A DNA stretch of 32,766 bases from Verrucomicrobiota bacterium (GCA_019246215.1 JAFAQT010000343.1:1-32766), one strand, 5' to 3'; positions 1-9,310 are shown, counted from the stretch's first letter. Numbers and translations: made by a program. The notes: generated from the sequence alone by a model not told the origin.

Positions 1-106
1 GTTCCTGGCGTTCGCGCGTGTTTTGCGAAAACCGGTCGAGGATAACAATGAAGGCGGCAAGCGCGATCGCGATCGCCAGCAGAAAAAGGGTGGTTCTCGG
101 CTTCAT
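1..106 (-). CDS. Probable DUF4340-type membrane-anchored protein, N-terminal fragment
   Basis: Only the first 35 codons are inside the window; the gene runs off the left edge. The ATG at 106 opens a short basic start (Met-Lys-Pro-Arg) followed by one strongly hydrophobic helix (roughly residues 6-23) and then a charged segment, which is a signal anchor. AGGA lies only two bases before the ATG. It follows the ABC ATPase, permease and GldG-like genes on the same strand. In Verrucomicrobiota, Planctomycetota and other phyla this slot is normally filled by a DUF4340 protein, which I use as the tentative identity. The fold domain is not visible, so the assignment rests on position and the N-terminal anchor only. 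A 288-bp repeat separates it from the GldG-like gene. Confidence 0.5.
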   Translation of the reverse strand, partial: MKPRTTLFLLAIAIALAAFIVILDRFSQNTRERQE

Positions 107-178
107 GATCCTATGGTTGCCTTTCGCCGGCCGGCCGCTGTGAACACCATGACATCCTCATCCAATGAGGGCGATACA

Positions 179-466
179 CTAGTGCCTGTCCCCGAAATAG
201 CAGGTATATTGTTGCGATCAAAATGGGCACTCGGCAAGGAGGTCCGACCCGATCGGCAGCAGGAGGGAGATATCTGAATGGATACCTGACCGACGAGCAA
301 CGCAGCCGCCGGCTCATTTTCAGCGCAAAGCCTTGGGGCCGTGCGGCCTCGTCGACTTTGGGGTGTGGCTTGCTCGTCCGTATCAGTTCGAGCCTTCGCT
401 CGCGCCTTGAAAAACAGCCAACTGGCCTACGGCGAAACTTAAGGGATTTAGGAGACGGTACACTAG
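179..466. repeat. CTAG-ended interspersed repeat, long copy
   Basis: The 356 bases between the GldG-like stop and the next gene are mostly this element. Its left end reads CTAGTGCC (179-186). Its right end reads GGTACACTAG (457-466), so the ends are imperfect inverted repeats. The inner right end, AACTTAAGGGATTTAGGAG (436-454), recurs at 11781-11799, where it is again followed by GGTAC and CTAG. The flanks also carry an 8-bp direct repeat TACACTAG at 175-182 and 459-466, which could be a target duplication or part of the ends. The stop codon of the GldG-like gene (463-465) lies inside the right end. No convincing protein is encoded. It looks like a MITE- or REP-like non-autonomous element; the family is not one I can name. 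Confidence 0.5.
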
Positions 467-1989
467 CGGCGCCGGAGCGACCAGACACCCAACCCAAGGA
501 AAGCGACCAGCGTTGGAATCCCTGCGACAGTGAGCAGGACGATTTCATTCATTTGCGCGTCTGAAAGGTTCAGCCTGAATGTTCTGGCTGGCTTTGGCGC
601 GATTGCAAGCAGTTGTTCCCGATCCGCAAGCCAGTTGAGGCTCAACAAAATGAAATCGATGTCCGGGGCAGATTCACTCAGCGATTCGGTCCGCAAGAAG
701 TCTGCGTTTCCGAGAACGATCATCCTGGATGAGGAATGCAGCTGCACGCGTGCATCCTTGATTGCTCCTTTTTCAAGCGCGATCCCAAAATAGAGTGGCG
801 GAGGGAGATCAATTCCCTGGGCATAGGTCGGGGTCTTTCGGGAAAGAAGAGTATCGTCCTTGTCACCCCAATAATCGGACGCCGCCGGCGTTAGAGCCCT
901 CGTCATGGTCAATCCGTCGTGAGCGATCTTTGATTCGTCGATGGAGAGAGAGCAGGTACCTCCGGGAAAATAACCCGTGGCTTGGCTTAACGCTCTCAGA
1001 AAGACTGTTTCTGGCAGGAACTGAGCGTATACATCGAGCGTCACTGATTGTTCTTCGATTCCGGTCTTGAATTGCGTCACAATCAGATCCGGTTCGGCTC
1101 GGATGCCGAATTCGGTGAGGAATTGAGCGAGATTTGGAGTTTTGACTTTGGGATCCAACAAAATGAGCATCCGGCCTTGTTCGTTCCAATAGTTGCGGAG
1201 CAAAGAAATGTCTCTTTCTCCAAGGTCATATTTTGGCCCTGCCAAGATGACGGCGGCGTAATCGGTTGAGATTCTTGCCAAGTTCGTCAGGACCAGATGT
1301 TCGAGTTTGATATTCTGGCGTTGGACGTAGTCTTGGAATCGCGTCAAAGGTGAGCCGGTTCCGAGACTAGGTTCACCGTGGCCCGTAATAAATCCGATCT
1401 TGGTCTCCTGATTTTCCGCGAGCTCGATTAAAGCGCTGGTGATGATTTGCTCTCCACGGAAGGCTCTGACTTGAGGAGCCTCACTAAACATCCCTGGAGG
1501 ATCATATTCGGCCATATCCGCCACGCGGAGTATCCTCTTACGATTAAGATAGTCGAGGATGAGAACATTTTCGTTCGCGGCGAAATTATATTTTACCTGC
1601 AACTCGCGCGTGCGCGTTAGATTGCGATAAGGATCGATGTTCTCCACCTTCACCTTTCTTCTGGCGGCGAATTCGTATTCTTTCAGCAGGTTCTGGAGAT
1701 CGTAATAGAGTTCTGAACCTGCACTCTGAGAAGTCGGTGCAAAGAAGATATAGATCTGCACCTCTTTATTGAGGGATTTCAGAAACTTTCTGGTCAGCTC
1801 CGATAAGGCATACTTATTGTAACGGGACAGATCCCATCGTTTGTAACGGTTGAATCCGACGTAGTTTATCATGAGAACAATTCCAGCAACGATGACGGTC
1901 TGTAGAAGCACGTTTGCGCCTATCCGCAATCGTTTGATGCCGGCTGGCTTGGAAGATGGATGCGACATGCGACTCAGGATATCGGTCAA
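463..1989 (-). CDS. GldG-like ABC transporter auxiliary protein (ABC_transp_aux family)
   Basis: This 508-residue protein has an N-terminal transmembrane helix (about residues 25-43), a long extracytoplasmic region, and a C-terminal transmembrane helix followed by Arg-Arg-Arg. This is the architecture of GldG and related ABC-type auxiliary proteins (PF09822). The family motif region with ITGHGEPSLG near residue 200 is typical. The gene overlaps the permease stop by four bases (TTGA), so the start is taken as TTG at 1989; an in-frame ATG at 1968 is the alternative and neither has a strong ribosome site. The ATPase and permease upstream make it the third gene of an ABC export operon. In Bacteroidota the homologues serve gliding or type IX secretion. 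In this lineage the substrate is unknown. The stop codon lies within a repeat element. Confidence 0.85.
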   Translation of the reverse strand: MTDILSRMSHPSSKPAGIKRLRIGANVLLQTVIVAGIVLMINYVGFNRYKRWDLSRYNKYALSELTRKFLKSLNKEVQIYIFFAPTSQSAGSELYYDLQNLLKEYEFAARRKVKVENIDPYRNLTRTRELQVKYNFAANENVLILDYLNRKRILRVADMAEYDPPGMFSEAPQVRAFRGEQIITSALIELAENQETKIGFITGHGEPSLGTGSPLTRFQDYVQRQNIKLEHLVLTNLARISTDYAAVILAGPKYDLGERDISLLRNYWNEQGRMLILLDPKVKTPNLAQFLTEFGIRAEPDLIVTQFKTGIEEQSVTLDVYAQFLPETVFLRALSQATGYFPGGTCSLSIDESKIAHDGLTMTRALTPAASDYWGDKDDTLLSRKTPTYAQGIDLPPPLYFGIALEKGAIKDARVQLHSSSRMIVLGNADFLRTESLSESAPDIDFILLSLNWLADREQLLAIAPKPARTFRLNLSDAQMNEIVLLTVAGIPTLVAFLGLGVWSLRRR

Positions 1990-2741
1990 ACTTTCCAGCG
2001 CCGGTATTGGAATATCTGGTAAGTAATGAACAATAAGAGAAAAGCCATGCTCGGATAAAAGACAAACACTCGAGAGTCTACGACCCCGCGCGAAAAGGAA
2101 TCCATATGATCCAGCTGAGCGACGTAAGCGGTCATTTCCCGGAGAATCGGCGAAGAGCTGTTAACGACGTAGTTAATGAGAGTCACAAAAAAAAAGCCAA
2201 TCGTCAGCATCAGGGAAATCATTGCCGCAACGATCTGGTCCGAGGTCATGGCTGAAGCCAGGCAGCCCAATGCGACGTTAAACATGCCCATCACTAGCAA
2301 CAGCAAATATGGAGCCCAAACCTGGGCTGCGGATCCAATGGCGCTCCGATTGCCGAGCCAGCCGAAGATCAGAAAATAGAATAAACTCGGCAACCAAAGG
2401 CTCAGGTAGAAAAGCATAGCTGCCATGAATTTTGATGCGACCACCTCCCAATCGCGGACGGGAGCAGTCATCAACGTCTCGATGGTTCCGAGTTTAAATT
2501 CCTCCGCAAAGGATCGCATCGTGATCACGGGAAAGACCAGCAGGTAAGAAATCCAGAAAAATGCCGAATTAAAGAAAACCTGCACAACGGTATTTTCGGA
2601 GGGGGCCCGATTTAGCAATGCAATTGCGAACCAGAACGATAACCCGTTGAGAATCAGAAAGAGAAACAGGACTATGTAAGCTATGGGCGAATAGTAAAAG
2701 ACCGATAACTCCCTTTGAAGCAAAGTAAATAGCCGTTTCAT
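1986..2741 (-). CDS. ABC-2 type membrane permease (GldF-like)
   Basis: The 251-residue product has about six hydrophobic helices and the motif region FAEEFKLGTIETLMTAPV, a hallmark of ABC-2 family permeases. I chose the ATG at 2741 (MKRLFTLLQRE) because it gives the usual cytoplasmic N-terminus ahead of the first helix; the frame stays open upstream, but that extension overlaps the ATPase gene. The stop of the ATPase gene is 32 bases upstream and the GldG-like gene overlaps the permease stop by four bases, so the three are almost certainly cotranscribed. The product forms the transmembrane half of the exporter with the ATPase encoded just before it. Confidence 0.88.
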   Translation of the reverse strand: MKRLFTLLQRELSVFYYSPIAYIVLFLFLILNGLSFWFAIALLNRAPSENTVVQVFFNSAFFWISYLLVFPVITMRSFAEEFKLGTIETLMTAPVRDWEVVASKFMAAMLFYLSLWLPSLFYFLIFGWLGNRSAIGSAAQVWAPYLLLLVMGMFNVALGCLASAMTSDQIVAAMISLMLTIGFFFVTLINYVVNSSSPILREMTAYVAQLDHMDSFSRGVVDSRVFVFYPSMAFLLLFITYQIFQYRRWKV

Positions 2742-2773
2742 CGCCTTATTGAAGCCTGTGCATCTGGTCGGTA

Positions 2774-3706
2774 CTAATTGTCGGTGTGGGTTAGTTCCAC
2801 AAATACATCCTCCAGTGTCGCCCGCTCTTGAGTTAGTTCCCGGATCTTCCAGCGTCGCTCCACCGCCAGGCGGAAAATGTCTTCTCGGAGGTCCGAATTT
2901 GCTTCGACGCGGATCAAACAGCGGTGCCATCCATCTTCCTGGTTGGCAACCACGCTTTTTACCCCATCAATTCTCTCGAGCACTTCCACTGGATCGTCGC
3001 TGCCGGTCGTGGCCTCAACTCTTATCGTGCCAGAGGTTCGGATCCTTCCAACAAGATTTTCAGGGGTATCCGAAGCTTCGATTTTCCCCCGATGAATAAT
3101 GATTACCCGCGAACAGGTGACCTCGACCTCTGACAAAATATGAGTCGAAAGCAGAATAGTGTGGCGTTTGCCTAAGGATTTGATCAGCTCGCGAACATGG
3201 CGGATCTGATTGGGATCCAATCCGATCGTCGGTTCGTCAAGAATCAAAAGGTCCGGCTCATGAATCAGTGCTTCCGCCAAGCCAACTCGCTGGCGATATC
3301 CCTTTGACAAGCTAGCGATCAGCTTGTGCTCGATCTCTTTCAGGCCACAGAGCTCCTTGACTGCATCTGCTCGATTTTGGAGTTTTTTGCCGCTGAGCCC
3401 CTTCAAGGATCCACGATATCGAAGATATTCATTAACCCGCATGTCGCCGTATAAAGGGACGCTCTCAGGGAGATAACCGAGATGCCTGCGCGCCTTAAGC
3501 GAATCCCTGAAAACGTCATGACCGGCAATATACGCTCGACCGAATGTGGGGGGCACGAAGCTTGATAGAATCCTCATGGTTGTGCTCTTGCCGGCTCCAT
3601 TCGGTCCCAGAAAACCGACAATCTCTCCTTTGTCGACCTCGAAGCTTAAATCCTGGATGGCGACTACTCCGGGATATCTTTTGGTTAGCTGTTCAACTTT
3701 GATCAT
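2774..3706 (-). CDS. ABC transporter ATP-binding protein (GldA/CcmA-like)
   Basis: The 310-residue protein has all nucleotide-binding motifs: Walker A GPNGAGKST, the Q-loop segment LGYLPESVPLY, the signature SLSKGYRQRVGLAEAL, Walker B LLILDEP and the H-loop STHILSE. In the Q-loop, Glu replaces the usual Gln, as is common in this CcmA/GldA subfamily. The C-terminal ~80 residues form the extra regulatory domain seen in GldA/NatA-type ATPases. The start is the ATG at 3706 (MIKVEQLTKRYPG), which matches the family N-terminus; an upstream extension of 36 residues is rich in Pro, Arg and Gly and looks non-coding. It energises the permease encoded next and is the first gene of the operon, divergent from sucA. 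Confidence 0.92.
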   Translation of the reverse strand: MIKVEQLTKRYPGVVAIQDLSFEVDKGEIVGFLGPNGAGKSTTMRILSSFVPPTFGRAYIAGHDVFRDSLKARRHLGYLPESVPLYGDMRVNEYLRYRGSLKGLSGKKLQNRADAVKELCGLKEIEHKLIASLSKGYRQRVGLAEALIHEPDLLILDEPTIGLDPNQIRHVRELIKSLGKRHTILLSTHILSEVEVTCSRVIIIHRGKIEASDTPENLVGRIRTSGTIRVEATTGSDDPVEVLERIDGVKSVVANQEDGWHRCLIRVEANSDLREDIFRLAVERRWKIRELTQERATLEDVFVELTHTDN

Positions 3707-3859
3707 TCGGTCCACTCGGCAAAGATCATAACCATCTTCGGCGCGTCCTCCACCGGGAGACGGGGAGCGCGCGTCTGCATAAATTTGTGGTAATTTCCGT
3801 TTGGGTCGAGCCAAAGTTCGGTTAGATTTTTAATCCACTGTTCGTTCCCGATCGACATC

Positions 3860-6619
3860 ATGAAGACTTCGTATTTGAATGATTGGAATGCCGATCTTCT
3901 AGATGAATACTATCAACGCTGGAAGCAAGATCCGGCGTCTGTAGATTCGAGTTGGTCGGCTTTCTTTGAGGGCTTTGAGCTAGGGTCATCCAGCGGTCGC
4001 AACGGCAAACCCGGGATCGCGCCGGAGAGGCAGAGTGCGACTGCCGAGCTTGAGCAACTACAAGGCCGCGTCGACGGGCTGGTGCACAATTATCGCATTC
4101 TTGGGCATCTTCAGGCGCAGATTGACCCGCTCGCGCAAGGCGGTCCCGAAACGCCTGCGCTGAACCTCTCTTCCTTTGGCTTGGAGGATGTGCCGCTGGA
4201 GACGGTTGTTTCATCCCGCTATTTTCAACAATCTCGCTCGATGACGCTGGGGGAGATGATCGACAGACTGCGCGCCATCTACTGCGGACCGATCGGTGTC
4301 GAGTTCATGCACATCCAGAACGAGACCGTTCGCGAGTGGGTCCGAGATCGGATCGAAACAAGAATCGTTTCGCCGCGACCCGATGCTGCTTCACAGAAAA
4401 AATTGTTGCGCTGTTTGATGGAGACCGAAACGTTCGAGCAGTTTGTCCATACGAAGTTCATTGGCCAAAAACGCTTCTCGCTCCAGGGCGCTGAAAGTTT
4501 AATGGTGATCCTGGAGACAATCCTCGCTGATTGTCCGGGCGCAGGGGTCCGGGAGATTGTCATGGGGATGGCGCATCGAGGCCGACTGACAGTTTTGGCG
4601 AATTTTCTGCGCAAATCGTATAACATCATCTTCAAGGAATTCTCCGAAAATTACATTCCTGACCTCGTGGCAGGCGATGGCGACGTGAAATATCATCTCG
4701 GCTACGAAAGCGTGCGAAAAACAGCCTCAGGCGCCGAGGTGAGTATCCGGCTTGCAGCCAATCCCAGCCACCTGGAAATCGTGGATCCGGTCGTTGAGGG
4801 CAAGGCGCGCGCGCGTCAACGCATCCTGGAAGACACTGAAAAACGCGAAAAGGTTTTGCCGCTGCTTATTCATGGGGACGCAGCCTTTGCGGGCCAGGGC
4901 ATTGTTGCGGAAGTCTTGAACCTCTCACAACTGCCGGGCTATGAGACCGGTGGAACTGTGCATGTGATCGTGAACAATCAGATCGGCTTCACCACTCTCC
5001 CAGCCGATGCTCGTTCCACGATGTATTGCACGGATGTCGCGAAGATGATCGAGGCGCCCATCTTTCACGTTAACGGAGACGATCCGATCGCAGTCGAATT
5101 CGTTTCTAAGTTCGCTTTGGAATTCCGACAGAAATTCTCCCGTGATGTTGTCGTTGATATGTACTGTTACCGCCGTTACGGGCACAACGAAACCGACGAA
5201 CCGAGCTTTACCCAGCCCAAGCTTTACAAGAGAATCAACGCGCACTTGCCAGTGACGAAGATCTTTAAGGATCGGATGCTGCAATCCGGAATGCTCACCG
5301 CAGAGGAAGCCGAAACTCTTGAAAAGGAGTTCCGGAGCCAGCTTGAGACTGCGCTTGCCGAGGTGCGGACCAGTGGGGTGACGTCAAAAAAAGATTTCCA
5401 TCGCGGCTTCGAAGATTCGACCGCGATCTTTCAACCTCCCTACAGTCACCAGGAACCGGAGACCCGAATTTCAAAGGAGTTGGTTGATCTAATCGTGGAC
5501 CGGATGACCCGGGTACCGGAGGGTTTCTCAATTTTGCCACAGGTCAAGAAGCTGTTTCTTGATCGCCGTAAGAACCAGCATCAGGGAGGAGGACCCTATG
5601 ACTGGGCTTTCGCTGAAGCCTTGGCTTTCGGATCACTTTTGGTGGAGGGAACGCCGGTTCGTCTCTCCGGCCAGGATAGCCGTCGCGGCACTTTCAGTCA
5701 GCGCCATTGCGTATTGTACGATACGAATACTCGGCAACGGTACATTCCACTGGGAAATCTGAAAGAGGGACAAGCGCGATTTTGCGTCTACAACAGCATG
5801 CTGTCGGAAGCGGCGGTCCTGGGATTTGACTATGGGTATTCGCTCGATTTTTTAGATATGCTGTGTCTCTGGGAAGCGCAATTCGGCGATTTTGTCAATG
5901 GCGCTCAGGTGGTCATTGATCAATTCATCGTGAGTTCTGAATCCAAATGGCAGCGACCCAGCGGGATCGTCCTTTTACTGCCGCACGGGTACGAAGGCCA
6001 GGGGCCCGAACATTCGAGTGCGCGGTTGGAGCGGTTCCTGCAGCTTTGCGCGGAAGACAATATTCAAGTCTGCAATTTGACGACACCGGCCCAGTATTTT
6101 CACGTATTGCGGCGCCAGGTGCGGAGAGATTTTCGGAAGCCGTTGGTAATCATGACGCCGAAGTCGCTATTGCGAAATGAGCGAGCCATTTCGCGGATCG
6201 AAGATTTTACGGAATCGGCGTTTCAACAGGTGCTTGGGCCGACTTTGAACGGCGGTGCCGAGAAGCTCAACCGGATCATCTTTTGCACCGGCAAGGTTTA
6301 CTACGATTTACTTGGTTATTTGGAGTCGAACAAGGTCGCTGACACTGCGCTTGTCCGTATCGAGCAACTCTATCCGTTAGAGCTGGAAGGACTGAACGAA
6401 ACCATTCGCGATGTGCGTCACGCCTCCAAATGGGTTTGGTGCCAGGAGGAGCCGAGGAATATGGGGGCGTGGACCTACATCGAGCCATTGCTAGGCTCAG
6501 TCTCCGGTCAGGAGATCGGGTACGCCGGAAGGCCGCCTGCGGCGAGTCCGGCGGTCGGATCAAAAGCCTGGCATGATCAGCAGCAGAAGGAGCTTGTTGA
6601 ACAGGCCTTTACCATGTAA
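3860..6619 (+). CDS. sucA: 2-oxoglutarate dehydrogenase E1 component
   Basis: This is a full-length thiamine-diphosphate-dependent E1 subunit of 919 residues (E. coli SucA has 933). It decarboxylates 2-oxoglutarate and transfers the succinyl group to the lipoyl arm of E2 in the TCA cycle. The N-terminus (MKTSYLNDWNADLLDEYYQRW) matches the family E2-interaction segment. The ThDP motif starts with GDAAFAGQG and ends with NNQIGF about 30 residues later. Other conserved stretches are MAHRGRL, HLGYE, NPSHLE and YRRYGHNETDEP. The C-terminal transketolase-like half includes VLPHGYEGQGPEHSSARLER (read here as LLLPHGYEGQGPEHSSAR) and the closing WCQEEPRNMGAW. sucB follows after 36 bases. The 153-base gap to the divergent ABC operon must hold its promoter, but I see no clear one. 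Confidence 0.97.
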   Translation: MKTSYLNDWNADLLDEYYQRWKQDPASVDSSWSAFFEGFELGSSSGRNGKPGIAPERQSATAELEQLQGRVDGLVHNYRILGHLQAQIDPLAQGGPETPALNLSSFGLEDVPLETVVSSRYFQQSRSMTLGEMIDRLRAIYCGPIGVEFMHIQNETVREWVRDRIETRIVSPRPDAASQKKLLRCLMETETFEQFVHTKFIGQKRFSLQGAESLMVILETILADCPGAGVREIVMGMAHRGRLTVLANFLRKSYNIIFKEFSENYIPDLVAGDGDVKYHLGYESVRKTASGAEVSIRLAANPSHLEIVDPVVEGKARARQRILEDTEKREKVLPLLIHGDAAFAGQGIVAEVLNLSQLPGYETGGTVHVIVNNQIGFTTLPADARSTMYCTDVAKMIEAPIFHVNGDDPIAVEFVSKFALEFRQKFSRDVVVDMYCYRRYGHNETDEPSFTQPKLYKRINAHLPVTKIFKDRMLQSGMLTAEEAETLEKEFRSQLETALAEVRTSGVTSKKDFHRGFEDSTAIFQPPYSHQEPETRISKELVDLIVDRMTRVPEGFSILPQVKKLFLDRRKNQHQGGGPYDWAFAEALAFGSLLVEGTPVRLSGQDSRRGTFSQRHCVLYDTNTRQRYIPLGNLKEGQARFCVYNSMLSEAAVLGFDYGYSLDFLDMLCLWEAQFGDFVNGAQVVIDQFIVSSESKWQRPSGIVLLLPHGYEGQGPEHSSARLERFLQLCAEDNIQVCNLTTPAQYFHVLRRQVRRDFRKPLVIMTPKSLLRNERAISRIEDFTESAFQQVLGPTLNGGAEKLNRIIFCTGKVYYDLLGYLESNKVADTALVRIEQLYPLELEGLNETIRDVRHASKWVWCQEEPRNMGAWTYIEPLLGSVSGQEIGYAGRPPAASPAVGSKAWHDQQQKELVEQAFTM

Positions 6620-6655
6620 TCGGTGGCTCTTGGATCGCATCACCTCACTTCATCC

Positions 6656-7894
6656 ATGAGCATCGAAGTCAAAATTCCTGCTGTCGGCGAATCGATTACA
6701 TCCGGCGTTCTGTCGGCGTGGCACAAGCAGACCGGAGACACGGTCAGCGAAGGCGAGGCTCTCTTCACTCTGGAGACAGATAAAATTTCAACCGAGGTGC
6801 CGGCCTCCGGTGCCGGCAAACTTCAAATCCAGGTGGATGCCGGCCAGGAAGTCAAAATAGGCCAGGTGGTCGCCCTGCTGGATGAGGGCAGCAACGTGCC
6901 TGCCGAAAAATCGTTCACGCCAGGCGCAAGCGCGAAACCGTCCACGCCATCCGTTCCCGCGCCCCCTGTCCAACCGGAATCCAATATTAGTTTATCGCCC
7001 GCGGCGCGACGGATCGTTGAAGAAGAAAACGTTAAACCAACGGAGGTCCCAGGTACCGGGAAACATGGGCAGGTCACAAAATCGGACTTGGTGCAATATC
7101 TGGAGTCGAAAAGTAGTTCGCGAAGCACGGCGGAACCGAGTGCTCCCCCTGAGGCTGCTATTCCGGCTTCGGCTCCTGCGCCGGCCCAATCCTCGGCGCG
7201 GACGACCCGCCGCAAAATGACTCCATTGCGGAAGAAAATTGCCGCTCAACTGGTTCTGGCTCAGCAGAACGCCGCGATGTTGACCACCTTCAACGAATGC
7301 GACATGACCGCTGTGATGCAGCTTCGATCTCAATATCAGGAAACCTTCCAAAAGCGTCACGGCGTCAAACTTGGTTTCATGTCCTTCTTCGTTAAGGCCG
7401 TCGTGGACGCGCTCCAAACCGTGCGGGCAATGAACGCCAGAATCGACGGCGATGATCTCATCGAAAATCACTATTACGATATCGGGGTTGCCGTTGGAAC
7501 GGAACGCGGATTGGTCGTGCCGGTCCTTCGAGATGCCGATAAGAAGAGCTTCGCAGAGCTTGAGAAGGAGGTTGCTGCTTATGCGGGAAAAGCGCGCGAT
7601 GGCAAATTGGGCCTGGACGATCTGACTGGTGGAGTTTTTACCATCACCAATGGCGGGATTTACGGGTCACTTCTCAGCACACCTATCTTGAATCCTCCAC
7701 AGAGCGGTATTTTGGGAATGCACAAAATCCAGAATCGGCCGATAGCGGTTGGCGATAAAATTGAGGTGCGGCCGATGATGTATCTCGCGGTCAGCTATGA
7801 TCATCGGGTCGTAGACGGCAAAGAGGCGGTCACGTTTCTGGTACGGGTGAAAGATTGTGTAGAAGCGCCTGCTCGTTTGCTCCTGCAGGGGTAG
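6656..7894 (+). CDS. sucB: Dihydrolipoyllysine succinyltransferase, E2 of 2-oxoglutarate dehydrogenase
   Basis: The 412-residue E2 begins with a lipoyl domain (residues 1-77) in which Lys43, in ETDKISTEV, carries the lipoate. A Pro/Ala-rich linker follows. A peripheral subunit-binding domain comes next ([14 protein letters not shown] to [12 protein letters not shown]), then a second flexible linker. The catalytic acyltransferase domain carries the active-site motif [14 protein letters not shown]. The ATG at 6656 ([13 protein letters not shown]) is the standard family start; a GTG at 6623 would add 11 atypical residues, and neither has a Shine-Dalgarno match. It lies 36 bases after sucA, so the two are cotranscribed. 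The E3 gene (lpd) is not in this window. Confidence 0.96.
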   Translation: MSIEVKIPAVGESITSGVLSAWHKQTGDTVSEGEALFTLETDKISTEVPASGAGKLQIQVDAGQEVKIGQVVALLDEGSNVPAEKSFTPGASAKPSTPSVPAPPVQPESNISLSPAARRIVEEENVKPTEVPGTGKHGQVTKSDLVQYLESKSSSRSTAEPSAPPEAAIPASAPAPAQSSARTTRRKMTPLRKKIAAQLVLAQQNAAMLTTFNECDMTAVMQLRSQYQETFQKRHGVKLGFMSFFVKAVVDALQTVRAMNARIDGDDLIENHYYDIGVAVGTERGLVVPVLRDADKKSFAELEKEVAAYAGKARDGKLGLDDLTGGVFTITNGGIYGSLLSTPILNPPQSGILGMHKIQNRPIAVGDKIEVRPMMYLAVSYDHRVVDGKEAVTFLVRVKDCVEAPARLLLQG

Positions 7895-7938
7895 AGGAAA
7901 TCGTTAGTGTCAGTCCCAGTTAGTGCCCAGTTTCCTCT
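7893..7938 (+). terminator. Inverted repeat at the end of sucB
   Basis: AGAGGAAA (7893-7900) pairs exactly with TTTCCTCT (7931-7938) across a 30-base loop, starting within the sucB stop codon. There is no following T-run and the loop is long, so it could be a weak or factor-dependent terminator, or chance. Confidence 0.22.
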
Positions 7939-8081
7939 GTCAGTAGAGAGAGGATGCGATGGGAGTTAGCGAGAGGTTTTCGAACTTCTATGTCCTACAG
8001 TGATCGTGCAGTCAGCCGGGGCTTCTTAAAGTCCCATCCACTGACAACTGACCCTAACAACTGACCCCTAACTATCACTGA

Positions 8082-8273
8082 CTACTTCCTGCGTTTCCTT
8101 CGATAGAGAATTTCGGCGAGCCGACGGCCAATCCAACGTGGGTTGAAGAGCGGTATTCGGAGCAGAATCCGGGGCGCGCGGGGTGGGCGCACTAGATACC
8201 CGATCACGATGCGCAAAGTCAAGCTGGAGACCGCAATGGATGCCAGCGCGATTAGCAAAACCAGCGGAATCAT
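8082..8273 (-). CDS. Small hypothetical membrane protein
   Basis: A 63-residue frame starts with ATG at 8273, with AGG about seven bases upstream. It has one hydrophobic helix (residues 2-28) followed by a very basic tail that ends in repeated Arg/Lys pairs and contains FNPRWIGRRL. The composition fits a single-pass membrane protein with a cytoplasmic basic C-terminus. It lies alone, convergent with sucB and 176 bases downstream of the NUDIX gene on the same strand. I do not recognise a family, and a chance frame remains possible. Confidence 0.45.
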   Translation of the reverse strand: MIPLVLLIALASIAVSSLTLRIVIGYLVRPPRAPRILLRIPLFNPRWIGRRLAEILYRRKRRK

Positions 8274-8449
8274 GGTGCCTGGAAGCCGATCTTCATTAAC
8301 TTTTCCATTTGAGCCTCTTAGTTCGTTCTTAGCGCAGGTTTCCCCCGAGCACCTTCCCGAGCGGTTGTTCAGCTTGGCATTCTCCCGGTTATCTGTTCAG
8401 TTAGCGCCGGGCGCGCTAAACACCTACATCTCCCGTGAGATTTTCCAAG

Positions 8450-9076
8450 CTAATCAAATCGGCAGGGAGTGTCAGAATTTTTTTGAGCTTCAAAACAAAA
8501 TTGAATCTGTTCCCGAGTTACCCTCGAGGTGGATAAGGGAGGAATGTCGTTTTCGCCGAAAAAATCCACTCCTATCGTTTCCATTGTGGTTCTGGCTTCG
8601 CCTCCCTCCAGACGGCAGAGCATAAACAACTTATAAACATGAAACGGAAACGGTGGCTCGTGCCCATGCTTGGACCGATCGAAGATGGCGAGCACTCTTT
8701 CAACTTTCGTCTGAAATCCCGATTCCTCCACGATTTCCCTTTCCACCGCTTCAGACGGAGAATCGTTCACGTCTGCCCAACCTCCGGGTAAAGTCCAGAG
8801 CTCGTCTGACCGTTCCTGCACGAGCAGCAGTTTGCCGTGTCGAAAGACCACGCCGCGCACATCGACCTTTGGGGTTGCGTATCCGGCTTGATTATTGAAG
8901 AGGCCCCTGATCAGTGCCGATGATTCGCCTGAGAAATTGGCAAAGATCTCTATCGAGATCTCCAGGACCTTCCGGTAACGTTCTCGATCATAGCCGGATT
9001 CCGTAAAGTGTAGTCCGGTTTGTGCGATCGCCTGCAACTCCCGGGCCCAGCCGACCCATTTGGGTTCAGATAACAT
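8450..9076 (-). CDS. NUDIX hydrolase with N-terminal NUDIX_N-type domain
   Basis: The 208-residue protein has an N-terminal helical region (about 1-60) like that of bacterial NUDIX enzymes annotated as ADP-ribose pyrophosphatases, then a NUDIX fold. The NUDIX box is LPGGWADVNDSPSEAVEREI followed by VEESGF. It keeps the metal-binding REIVEE core, with Asp where the first Glu of the consensus usually sits. The GGWADV start is characteristic of the YjhB-like branch. The enzyme should hydrolyse a nucleoside diphosphate linked to another moiety; the exact substrate cannot be read from the sequence. The start is the ATG at 9076. It is divergent from the Ada-AlkA gene across 234 bases. No direct link with that gene is evident beyond a shared nucleotide-housekeeping theme. 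Confidence 0.88.
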   Translation of the reverse strand: MLSEPKWVGWARELQAIAQTGLHFTESGYDRERYRKVLEISIEIFANFSGESSALIRGLFNNQAGYATPKVDVRGVVFRHGKLLLVQERSDELWTLPGGWADVNDSPSEAVEREIVEESGFQTKVERVLAIFDRSKHGHEPPFPFHVYKLFMLCRLEGGEARTTMETIGVDFFGENDIPPLSTSRVTREQIQFCFEAQKNSDTPCRFD

Positions 9077-9122
9077 GGTAACGAACCTCGTCGAAGGACA
9101 AGGAACGTCAACGAACTAGGAG

Positions 9123-9163
9123 GAGTACAGGAGTCAGAAGTTCAGAAGACAAGAGTACAGGAG
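9123..9163. repeat. Short AG-rich direct repeat in intergenic DNA
   Basis: GAGTACAGGAG occurs at 9123-9133 and again at 9153-9163 with AG-rich sequence between, in the divergent gap between the NUDIX and Ada-AlkA genes. The gap also holds CAGGACTCCTGACCCCTGA near 9231-9250, which partly complements the AG-rich part. This is low-complexity repeat DNA with no recognised operator. Confidence 0.4.
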
Positions 9164-9310
9164 CCGCAGCATCTCTCGATCGTTCCATCAACTTCGGCCG
9201 GTAATAGTCCAACTCCCGCTTCACTTCGCCCCAGGACTCCTGACCCCTGAGCACATTTGCATGTCCGAAAACGGCGAGACACAGATCTCATTTCGAGTCA
9301 TCTTCGACAC

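Noticed and set aside
111-548. Minus-strand open frame of 145 codons in the left intergenic region
   Set aside because: It crosses the repeat element and the end of the GldG-like gene in another frame, and has Arg/Ser-rich, non-protein-like composition.
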